From: Gammaproteobacteria bacterium
GTDB lineage: Bacteria > Pseudomonadota > Gammaproteobacteria > SURF-13
Direction: 5' to 3'
Length of the DNA: 7,330 nucleotides
NCBI GenBank assembly: GCA_023487615.1
Contig: JAMDBH010000110.1
Location: 1-7,330 of the forward strand
The notes beneath the pieces were generated by a model that saw only the letters and a list, made by a program, of their open reading frames with translations, did no database searches and had not been told where the DNA came from. The position numbers were made by a program, and so were the translations under genes. Shown here piece by piece: positions 1 to 4,832 of the stretch. The number at the start of each line of letters is the position of its first letter. The first letter of the stretch is position 1.

Positions 1-2
1 GG

Positions 3-338
3 GTAACCATTGATGTGGCGGACCTGGATCAGACGTTGGCGGATTTCAAGCGCGCCTGGAAAACAGGGGAATATCAGGGCGAGTTTATCAGTTTTGATAG
101 CGTGGAGACATTGCTAAAAGCCCTCACGGTCAAGCGTTGGGATATCGTTCATGTCTTGCAGCAGGAAGGGGCGATGACCATTCGCGCCTTGGCGCGCAGG
201 CTCAACCGCGATGTCAAAAATGTGCATGCCGATGTGCAGGCGCTCATGGAGATCGGTCTCATTGTAAAGGAAGGGCGCAAAATCACCGTGCCGTTTGATG
301 AGATCAGGGCAGGGTTTGTTATCAAAAAGGCAGCTTGA
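3..338 (+). CDS. Winged-helix antitoxin (TumA / HVO_A0114-type DNA-binding protein), 5' partial
   Basis: This is a small DNA-binding protein whose family is commonly paired with a TumE (DUF6516) toxin encoded just upstream, where it would neutralise the toxin and repress the operon. The visible part has the family's typical order: an N-terminal strand (VTIDVADL), the segment FKRAWKTGEYQGEFISF, and then a winged helix-turn-helix with helices around TIRALARRLNR and DVKNVHADVQALMEIGLI and a wing ending in VPFDEIRAGF. A GTG at 15 could start a 107-residue protein. However, the frame stays open to the left edge and the residues before that GTG (VTID) look like the family's usual first strand, so the true start probably lies outside the window. 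The toxin partner would also be off the left edge and was not seen. The gene converges with the decayed TA pair, with only 16 bases between the two stop codons. Family assignment is from recognition of the sequence pattern. Confidence 0.75.
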   Translation, partial: VTIDVADLDQTLADFKRAWKTGEYQGEFISFDSVETLLKALTVKRWDIVHVLQQEGAMTIRALARRLNRDVKNVHADVQALMEIGLIVKEGRKITVPFDEIRAGFVIKKAA

Positions 339-354
339 GGGTGTGGGTAGTCAA

Positions 355-417
355 TCATTCGGCGATGCGATCAATATCATCGAGCGCCTCGTGCGACCAG
401 ATCAGGGTTTGAGCCAT
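355..417 (-). pseudogene. Truncated ParE/RelE-like toxin remnant
   Basis: An ATG at 417-415 overlaps the last 16 bases of the antitoxin frame, as is usual for parDE and relBE pairs. It reads MAQTLIWSHEALDDIDRIAE and then meets TGA at 357-355. This is the standard N-terminus of ParE-family toxins, in which the first strand (xxIxWSxEALDDL) is followed by the first helix (xxIAEYI). Full-length toxins of this family are about 90-105 residues, so about 80% is missing. No continuation was recognised in any minus-strand frame before the convergent antitoxin gene ends at 338. The catalytic C-terminal half is absent, so the product cannot be an active toxin. It is too short for routine gene calling. 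Confidence 0.7.
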
Positions 418-588
418 TTGCTCAGGCGTTCTTTGGCCTGCTCGTGGGAGAGGTGTTTGCCGTTGCGGATGTCGTCGCTTCCACGGCGGATCTTCTCAAG
501 CACGTAGAGGTGATACTGGATATCCTCGATCGTGCTGTCATCTGGCAGATAATAACAGGTCGCGGACATCCTGCTTTGTAGTTTGCAT
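402..588 (-). pseudogene. Frameshifted ParD/RelB-like antitoxin
   Basis: On the minus strand an ATG at 588-586 follows a perfect AGGAGG at 600-595 and begins MQTTKQDVRDLL, then runs into a stop after 16 codons. The next reading frame continues the expected protein: LPDDSTIEDIQYHLYVLEKI, then RRGSDDIRNGKHLSHEQAKERLSKWLKP. The span from ATG to stop is 187 bases, one more than a multiple of three, and the break lies in TTATTAT near 547-555. Removing one base restores a single antitoxin of about 61 residues. The C-terminal pattern (IEDIxYHLYVLEKIxxG, then ISHEEVKxRLSKWL) is typical of small antitoxins paired with ParE/RelE toxins. An alternative is an in-frame ORF from 632 or from an ATG at 569, but neither has a good ribosome binding site and both give a foreign N-terminus. 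A sequencing or assembly error at the short T/A run cannot be excluded. Confidence 0.72.
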
Positions 589-594
589 AGTGAG

Positions 595-600
595 CCTCCT
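595..600 (-). promoter_or_regulatory. Consensus Shine-Dalgarno of the frameshifted antitoxin
   Basis: AGGAGG on the minus strand lies six bases before the ATG at 588. It is the strongest ribosome binding site seen in the window. It fixes the original start of the antitoxin and shows that the longer in-frame ORF beginning at 632 is not the ancestral gene. Confidence 0.7.
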
Positions 601-654
601 GTTTGTGGTGGACCTGCTTTTAAGCATATCACGGCGCCGGTGTTTTTTCCGCCT

Positions 655-742
655 CACCCGCTAACGCGGCGAGCGGTAGGGTGCGTCAGACCTCAGTAGG
701 TCCAGGGGTCAAAGACCTTTGATTCTCTCCGGCTCGGACCCC
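655..742. repeat. Palindrome cluster, possible REP-like intergenic element
   Basis: This 90-base stretch sits between the decayed TA pair and the DUF2281 antitoxin gene and holds four nested or adjacent inverted repeats: CCGCT 658-662 with AGCGG 672-676; GACCT 689-693 with AGGTC 698-702; TCAAAG 709-714 with CTTTGA 717-722; and GGGGTC 705-710 with GACCCC 737-742. Closely spaced GC-rich palindromes outside genes are typical of REP or small MITE-like elements, and the GGGGTC / CTTTGA wording resembles repeats seen near REP-associated tyrosine transposases. No transposase is present here and no second copy was found in the window, so the repeat identity is inferred. Confidence 0.35.
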
Positions 743-813
743 CATGGAGTGATTGGCAAACGCCGGGCGGCGGCATATATTTCTACATGTTAACTAACAC
801 ATATGAGGAAGCC

Positions 814-1017
814 ATGGCCCTCGCCGATAAAATCTATGAAGCGGTTAAACCCCTGCCCGAAGCGCTAGCCCGCGAGGTGCTCGACTTTATCGAATTCTTG
901 CGCGTCCGGCGTGAGCAGGAGTCCTACGATAACCTTGCCGCCGCTCAGACATTGAGCATGCGCGGCGTGTGGGATAACCCGGACGACGAGATCTGGAACG
1001 ATGCTACAACCGGGTGA
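814..1017 (+). CDS. DUF2281 / VapB-like antitoxin
   Basis: This 67-residue acidic protein begins MALADKIYEAVKPLPEALAREVLDFIEFLRVRRE, the characteristic helix of DUF2281-type antitoxins, in which a LADKIYExVKxLPE segment precedes AxEVLDFIEFL. Its C-terminus (WDNPDDEIWNDA) is an acidic, probably disordered tail of the sort that wraps a toxin. The start at 814 is preferred because GAGGAA at 805-810 lies just upstream and because family members begin at this point. An in-frame ATG at 787 would add nine residues without a ribosome binding site. The gene overlaps the remains of its toxin by 17 bases. Its partner is broken, so this is probably an orphan antitoxin, perhaps kept as a repressor or as protection against a related toxin elsewhere in the genome. 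Confidence 0.72.
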   Translation: MALADKIYEAVKPLPEALAREVLDFIEFLRVRREQESYDNLAAAQTLSMRGVWDNPDDEIWNDATTG

Positions 1018-1060
1018 GGTCGTTCTGACGTTCCGGGTTGCGAGCACTGACAGGATGTAG
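1001..1060 (+). pseudogene. MazF/PemK-like toxin remnant
   Basis: An ATG at 1001 overlaps the end of the DUF2281 antitoxin gene and reads MLQPGEVVLT, which matches the start of MazF/PemK-type endoribonuclease toxins (MLxPGEVVLxxFPG). It then continues FRVASTDRM to a TAG at 1058-1060. Expected family features such as the KRRPAVVLS strand are absent in all three plus frames up to the end of the oxidoreductase gene at 1153. The family is normally about 110-120 residues, so only the first tenth survives. The assignment rests on about ten residues plus position, and a different toxin fold is possible. Confidence 0.5.
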
Positions 1061-1152
1061 TCCAGAAAAAGAGCAAGAGCGGTATTGTGATACTCAAACC
1101 AGCGCCCCACTACTCGCAGCCTGACCCCGCTACAGACCGCCTTTGAGGCCTC

Positions 1153-2577
1153 TTAGCCGCGCAGCCGGAAGATGCGCTTGATCCATTTTTTGGCCGTGGG
1201 AGTGAGGCCTTCCTTGAGGCGTGCATCGGCGACCCGGCGGTTGATCTGGGCGAGGGTTGGGTATATGTGAATCACCTTGGAGAGATCGCCGGCCTTGAGT
1301 CTCTGTGAAAGGGCGAGCACGTATTCGTGGATGATCTCTCCGGCGTGCGGGCCGACGAGCGCGGCGCCCAGTAATTTTCCTTTGGGATCGGTGATGATCT
1401 TGGCGAAACCGTGCGCTGCGCCTTCCACTTGGGCGCGATCAATGTCGTGGAAGGGGAAGGTGTAGACCTTGTGGGCAACGCCTTGTTGCCTGGCCTCTGT
1501 TTCCGAGAAACCGACGCGCGCGACTTCAGGATCGGTAAAGGTGCACCAGGGAATCACCCGCTGTTCGACCTTGGCGGGGAGGTGAAAAAGGGCGTTGCGC
1601 AACACTACCCCCGCAGTGTGCTCGGCCATGTGGGTGAACTGATAACCACCTGTCACGTCGCCACAGGCATAGATATGTTTCTGAGTGGTGCGCAGCCGCG
1701 CATCAAGTATCAAGCGACCGTTGTTCAACTGGACTCCCGCCAACTCCAGCCCCAGATTTTCGAGATTCGCCTGACGGCCGGTGGCGACTAAGAGGTGAGT
1801 GGCGTGGAGAGTTTTCTGTTGGCCTTGACTATCCTGCACTGTCAGACGCAGGTCGCCGTCTGTACCTTCTCCCTGCATGGGTGTATGACCGAGATAAAAA
1901 TTTACCCCTTCATTCCTTAGCTGCTCCAGCACCACAGCCGCCACATCGCTGTCTTCCTTTGGCAGAATCCCGGCGCCGCGCTGCACCACGGAAACTTGCG
2001 AGCCCAGGCGAACAAAGGCTTGCGCCATTTCAAGTCCGATCGGGCCTGCGCCGAGTACGATTAAATGCGGGACCTCTCCGGTCAGATTAAATACCGTTTC
2101 GTTGGTGAGGTAGGGAGTTTTATCGAGCCCCCGGATGGAGGGAATTGCAGGCCTGGAGCCGGTGGCGATGACAAATCTTTTTGCGGTGATGTGGCGTCCG
2201 TTTACAGTAAAAGTATGCGGATTTATGAATTGGCCTGAACCAAAGATCACGTCCACGCCCATGCCGCGGAAGCGTTCCGGACTATCGTTGGGTTCGATGG
2301 TCTTGATGACCGAGGTGACACGCTGCATCACGGCGCCGATGTTGACGCGCGGTGCATGGGCCTCGATGCCGAAGCGCGCCGCATTACGCATACCGTGGGC
2401 AAGCGCCGCTGAGTGCAGTAATGTCTTGCTGGGCACGCAGCCGTAGTAGAGGCAGTCGCCGCCGAGTTTATGTTTTTCCACCAGGGCGACCTTGGCGCCC
2501 AGGGATGCGCCGCCCGCGGCTACGACCAACCCGCCCGCGCCGCCGCCTATGATGCAGAGATCGAATTCCGGTTTCAT
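1153..2577 (-). CDS. FAD-dependent disulfide oxidoreductase, Lpd/mercuric-reductase superfamily
   Basis: This 474-residue cytoplasmic flavoenzyme has the full class I pyridine nucleotide-disulfide oxidoreductase layout. The FAD Rossmann motif GGGAGG is at residues 11-16, the redox pair is C42 and C47 in GGDCLYYGCVPSK, and ATG motifs lie near 138 and 265. The nucleotide-binding motif GAGPIG is at 176-181, the second FAD motif ACGDVTG at 304-310, and a C-terminal dimerisation domain runs from about 345. It should move electrons between NAD(P)H and a disulfide or similar acceptor. Two features set it apart from true dihydrolipoyl dehydrogenase. At the catalytic His-x4-Glu of Lpd it has Y439 and Q444 (HIYPTLAQ). 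At the end of the second NAD strand it has Q199-R200 instead of an acidic residue, which leans towards NADPH. The basic tail (KKWIKRIFRLRG) resembles enzymes often encoded beside or fused to TVP38/TMEM64 membrane proteins. No E2 or E3 partner gene is adjacent. The substrate is unknown. The start is the ATG at 2577, directly before the Rossmann strand. Confidence 0.85.
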   Translation of the reverse strand: MKPEFDLCIIGGGAGGLVVAAGGASLGAKVALVEKHKLGGDCLYYGCVPSKTLLHSAALAHGMRNAARFGIEAHAPRVNIGAVMQRVTSVIKTIEPNDSPERFRGMGVDVIFGSGQFINPHTFTVNGRHITAKRFVIATGSRPAIPSIRGLDKTPYLTNETVFNLTGEVPHLIVLGAGPIGLEMAQAFVRLGSQVSVVQRGAGILPKEDSDVAAVVLEQLRNEGVNFYLGHTPMQGEGTDGDLRLTVQDSQGQQKTLHATHLLVATGRQANLENLGLELAGVQLNNGRLILDARLRTTQKHIYACGDVTGGYQFTHMAEHTAGVVLRNALFHLPAKVEQRVIPWCTFTDPEVARVGFSETEARQQGVAHKVYTFPFHDIDRAQVEGAAHGFAKIITDPKGKLLGAALVGPHAGEIIHEYVLALSQRLKAGDLSKVIHIYPTLAQINRRVADARLKEGLTPTAKKWIKRIFRLRG

Positions 2578-2661
2578 CGTAGATACTTGTTCGGGTAATG
2601 TGAGAGCTTAGCAGTGTAGGCGGGAAGTATCACGAAAATGTCACACGGATAAAGTAAATTT

Positions 2662-2690
2662 TTGACTTATGGAACTCCGCGCGCTAATGT
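2662..2690 (+). promoter_or_regulatory. Candidate sigma-70 promoter for the bufferin operon
   Basis: TTGACT at 2662-2667 matches the -35 consensus at five of six positions. A spacer of exactly 17 bases follows, then TAATGT at 2685-2690, a weak -10 box. Transcription would start near 2697 and leave a leader of about 100 bases before bufA. The weak -10 box keeps confidence low. Confidence 0.3.
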
Positions 2691-2720
2691 TCATCCAATC
2701 TTGCCGAGTACTTCTGCTAC

Positions 2721-2750
2721 GTGATCCCAGCTTTCCGTCCGCGGCGAATA
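2721..2750 (+). promoter_or_regulatory. Candidate ECF-sigma-type promoter for the bufferin operon
   Basis: GTGATCC at 2721-2727 and CGAATA at 2745-2750 are 17 bases apart, similar in form to ECF-sigma promoters that pair a TGATCC or GTAACC -35 with a CGAA-like -10. Bufferin operons in other proteobacteria are known to be under ECF sigma control, which makes this placement about 50 bases before bufA plausible. An A/T-rich TATAAA at 2756-2761 could be an alternative sigma-70 -10 box. This is a by-eye match only. Confidence 0.3.
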
Positions 2751-2800
2751 GGAATTATAAATAACTCAACACAACCTGGTCTAACTTAACGGAGATTTGA

Positions 2801-3067
2801 ATGAATAATGTAACTGTACTGAAGGGTCTTGTTCTTGCTACCGCCGCTGCCGGTCTGTTTGCCACTGCCGGTTTCGCTGCCCCCCATGAGGGCGAAGGCG
2901 CTGCGGCAAAAATTCATTGCGAGGGTGTTAACTCCTGCGCAGGCAAAGGTGATTGCAAGGGCGAGAACAGTTGCAAAGGCAAGAACGGCTGCAAGGGGCA
3001 GGGCTTCCTCGAGATGACTAAAGAAGAGTGCGACGCCGCCAAGGCCAAGATGGAGAAGGGCAACTAA
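2801..3067 (+). CDS. bufA: Bufferin-type metallophore precursor (BufA2-like)
   Basis: This 88-residue secreted precursor peptide of a RiPP metallophore has a Sec signal peptide: basic K8, a hydrophobic core from residue 9 to about 22, and likely cleavage after AGFA at 26. The mature part carries cysteines at 40, 46, 52, 58, 64 and 77. The first five are spaced exactly six residues apart within a Gly/Lys/Asn-rich repeat (CEGVNS, CAGKGD, CKGENS, CKGKNG, CKGQGF), and the sixth sits in a C-terminal MTKEEC segment. No His-rich or ordered domain is visible. Precursors of this family are modified on cysteines by the DUF692 enzyme with its DUF2063 partner, then exported, and are reported to bind copper in the periplasm. 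The start is set by GGAGA at 2791-2795. The gene is first in its operon, 45 bases from bufB, with a hairpin in that gap. I recognise the family well; the number of modified cysteines here is unknown. Confidence 0.88.
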   Translation: MNNVTVLKGLVLATAAAGLFATAGFAAPHEGEGAAAKIHCEGVNSCAGKGDCKGENSCKGKNGCKGQGFLEMTKEECDAAKAKMEKGN

Positions 3068-3076
3068 ACTCTCCAA

Positions 3077-3107
3077 AGGACTCCGGGCGCGGAGCGTCCG
3101 GAGTTTT
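3077..3107 (+). terminator. bufA-bufB hairpin: partial terminator and SD-sequestering element
   Basis: ACTCCGGGC at 3080-3088 pairs with GTCCGGAGT at 3096-3104 (nine pairs, one G-U) around GCGGAGC. The stem can extend outward through two G-U pairs and one A-T pair. The strand leaves the stem in TTTT at 3104-3107. This resembles a modest intrinsic terminator within the operon. GGAG at 3100-3103, nine bases before the bufB ATG at 3113, is the only good ribosome binding site for bufB and lies inside the 3' arm. Either reading would lower BufB relative to BufA, as expected for an enzyme acting on an abundant precursor. Confidence 0.6.
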
Positions 3108-3112
3108 CTCCC

Positions 3113-3958
3113 ATGACACACAGACTTCCATTTCTCGGCTACGGCTTGGGACTCCGCAAGGAGCATTATCAAACCATCCTGGAAGAGCGACCCAAGGTAG
3201 ACTGGTTCGAGGTGCTCTCCGAGAACTACCTGGTTCCCGGCGGCAAACCGCTTTATCACCTGGATCGAGTGCGTGAGCATTATCCGGTGGTGATGCACGG
3301 GGTGTCGCTTTCTATCGGCAGCGCCGACCCGCTCAACCGCGACTATCTGCGTGATTTGAAGTCGCTCGCCGAACGTATTGAACCACGCTGGATATCCGAC
3401 CACTTGTGTTGGACGGGTGTGCATGGCGTCAATGCGCATGATCTGTTGCCGCTGCCTTACACCGAAGAGGCGCTCAAACATGTGGCGGCGCGCATTGCCG
3501 AGGTGCAGGACACTCTGGGGCGGCGAATACTGATCGAAAACGTATCCAGCTATCTCACTTACACGCACTCGGCCATGACTGAGTGGGAGTTTTTGCGCGC
3601 GGTGGCCGAACAATCCGACTGTCTGATATTGCTGGACATCAATAACATTTATGTCAGCGCCCGCAATCATCAGTTTGATCCGCTCGATTATCTAAACGGC
3701 ATTCCCGTGGAGCGCGTTCAACAGTTCCACCTGGCCGGACACAGCTACAGTAAAAACGGCGAGATCATCATTGATACCCACGATAACCCGGTCATTGATG
3801 AGGTCTGGGAACTTTACATCCAAGCGGTGCGCCGCTTCGGCGAGGTCAGCACCATGATAGAGCGGGACGACAATATACCGCCGTTCAACGAGCTGCTGCT
3901 GGAGATAGACAAGGCGCGTATTCTGGCTGGGGCAGTGCAAACCGGTATGGCGGCATGA
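3113..3958 (+). CDS. bufB: DUF692 multinuclear non-haem iron oxidase, bufferin maturase
   Basis: This 281-residue TIM-barrel enzyme belongs to the MNIO (DUF692, MbnB/TglH-related) family. The enzymes use two or three bound iron ions and oxygen to rewrite cysteine residues of a precursor peptide, for example into thiooxazole or oxazolone-thioamide groups. Family signatures appear in order: LGYGLGLR near residue 8, EVLSENYL at 33-40, MHGVSLSIG at 61-69, SDHLCW at 95-100, [11 protein letters not shown] at 111-121, IENVSSYL at 141-148, [13 protein letters not shown] at 174-186, HLAGH at 206-210, DTHDNPV at 221-227 and IERDDNIP at 249-256. The conserved Glu, His, Asp and Asn positions in these motifs are the expected metal ligands, and none appears missing. 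Length is normal for the family. The ATG at 3113 has GGAG nine bases upstream inside the intergenic hairpin. It lies seven bases before bufC, so the pair is probably co-translated. Confidence 0.93.
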   Translation: MTHRLPFLGYGLGLRKEHYQTILEERPKVDWFEVLSENYLVPGGKPLYHLDRVREHYPVVMHGVSLSIGSADPLNRDYLRDLKSLAERIEPRWISDHLCWTGVHGVNAHDLLPLPYTEEALKHVAARIAEVQDTLGRRILIENVSSYLTYTHSAMTEWEFLRAVAEQSDCLILLDINNIYVSARNHQFDPLDYLNGIPVERVQQFHLAGHSYSKNGEIIIDTHDNPVIDEVWELYIQAVRRFGEVSTMIERDDNIPPFNELLLEIDKARILAGAVQTGMAA

Positions 3959-3965
3959 GCTGCCC

Positions 3966-4787
3966 ATGAGTTACGAACCCGCACAACATTTGAATCAATT
4001 GCAGGATGGGTTTCAGGATTATTTGTTAATCCCGAATCCCGGTCATCCGTTCCAGTCACAGGTGGTCGGCAACGGCCAGGCGAGTGCCGAGTTTCGGTTG
4101 CAGATATATGCCGAAGCTTATCGGTTACGCCTGGAAGAGGCGCTGGAGACGGATTTCGAGGCCTTGCATAGCCTGCTCGGTGATGAGCAATTTCACGAAC
4201 TTTGTTTGCGGTACATAGACGCTTACCCTTCCTCGCATTATTCGTTGCGCTATTTCGGCCGCTCCATGAGCGATTTTCTGCGCGCCGTTTCCCCCTATGC
4301 GGCGCAAGGCGTGTTGGCGGATCTGGCTGATTTCGAATGGAGCTTGGTTGACGCCTTCGACGCATCGGACGACCCCATCGTCACGGTGGAAGACATGGGG
4401 AGACTTCCGCCGGAGGCATGGCCTTGCTTGCGCTTTGAATATCACGCCTCCGTGCAGCACCTGGAACTTACCTGGAATGCGCCGCAAATATGGGCCGCAA
4501 TCAAAAATCAGCAGACCCCACCCGCGCCGGAGAAATTGGGATCACCGCAGCGGTGGCTGGTGTGGCGGCAGGACTACCAGAGTTATTATCGTCCGCTGAG
4601 CGACTCGGAGGCCTCGGCCCTGGACTGCGCGCGCGCCGGTAAAAATTTTGCCGAGCTGTGCGAAGGTTTGTGCGCGCAGATGGAAGAAGAAAAGGTTGCT
4701 GCGACTGCCGCAAGATTTTTACAGCGCTGGGTTAGCGATGGACTGGTGCAGAATGTATTGCACTCGTCACGTAGCTTCGCAACGTGA
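3966..4787 (+). CDS. bufC: DUF2063 bufferin maturase partner (BufC)
   Basis: This 273-residue protein is the usual companion of DUF692 enzymes, related to MbnC of methanobactin synthesis. It is thought to bind the precursor leader and present the peptide to the iron enzyme. The N-terminal DUF2063 domain (about residues 10-105) shows RLQIYAEAYRLRLEEAL, DFEALHSLLGDEQF and PSSHYSLRYFGRSMSDFL. The C-terminal part (about 118-255) shows LADFEWSLVDAFDA, WPCLRFEYH, IWAAI, WLVWRQDYQSYYRPLS and FAELCEGLC. No signal peptide is present, which fits cytoplasmic modification before export. The gap to bufB is seven bases and no strong ribosome binding site precedes the ATG, suggesting translational coupling. 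A DoxX membrane gene, which often completes such operons, does not follow; the next gene is convergent. The catalytic role belongs to BufB and this call is by family and context. Confidence 0.9.
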   Translation: MSYEPAQHLNQLQDGFQDYLLIPNPGHPFQSQVVGNGQASAEFRLQIYAEAYRLRLEEALETDFEALHSLLGDEQFHELCLRYIDAYPSSHYSLRYFGRSMSDFLRAVSPYAAQGVLADLADFEWSLVDAFDASDDPIVTVEDMGRLPPEAWPCLRFEYHASVQHLELTWNAPQIWAAIKNQQTPPAPEKLGSPQRWLVWRQDYQSYYRPLSDSEASALDCARAGKNFAELCEGLCAQMEEEKVAATAARFLQRWVSDGLVQNVLHSSRSFAT

Positions 4788-4809
4788 CCTACTGAGGTGT
4801 GGCTGTAGA

Positions 4810-4832
4810 TCAGGTTGGCGTTACCTACCTGA
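4810..4832. terminator. Weak stem-loop between convergent bufC and sel1-like genes
   Basis: TCAGGTTGG at 4810-4818 pairs with CCTACCTGA at 4824-4832 over nine positions with one mismatch, around a five-base loop. It lies between the converging bufC and sel1-like stop codons and just overlaps the latter. Neither strand has a T-run after the stem, so if it terminates at all it is not a classical intrinsic terminator. Confidence 0.3.

Noticed and set aside
402..632. Protein beginning at 632 on the minus strand as a genuine 76-residue gene
   Set aside because: It has no ribosome binding site and a foreign N-terminus. The consensus AGGAGG and ATG at 600-586 in another frame explain the region better as a frameshifted antitoxin.
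865..1110. 81-codon minus-strand frame opposite the DUF2281 antitoxin
   Set aside because: It is antisense to the antitoxin gene and no family pattern was recognised. A short run (WFEYHNTALALFLDYIL) looks protein-like but is not enough to support a gene.
600..1150. Integron cassette array carrying TA genes
   Set aside because: No attC-like core sites (GTTRRRY with RYYYAAC) or integrase were seen, and the palindromes do not have attC architecture.
1105..1152. Intrinsic terminator after the oxidoreductase gene
   Set aside because: The AGACCGCC / AGGCCTCT pairing is poor and lacks a T-run on the minus strand.
2786..3670. 294-codon open frame on the minus strand opposite bufA and bufB
   Set aside because: It is antisense to two confident family members, with no ribosome binding site or domain pattern, so it is a shadow of their codon use.
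3814..4365. 183-codon minus-strand frame across the bufB-bufC junction
   Set aside because: The composition is Arg/Pro-rich and typical of a shadow frame, and both sense genes are well supported.
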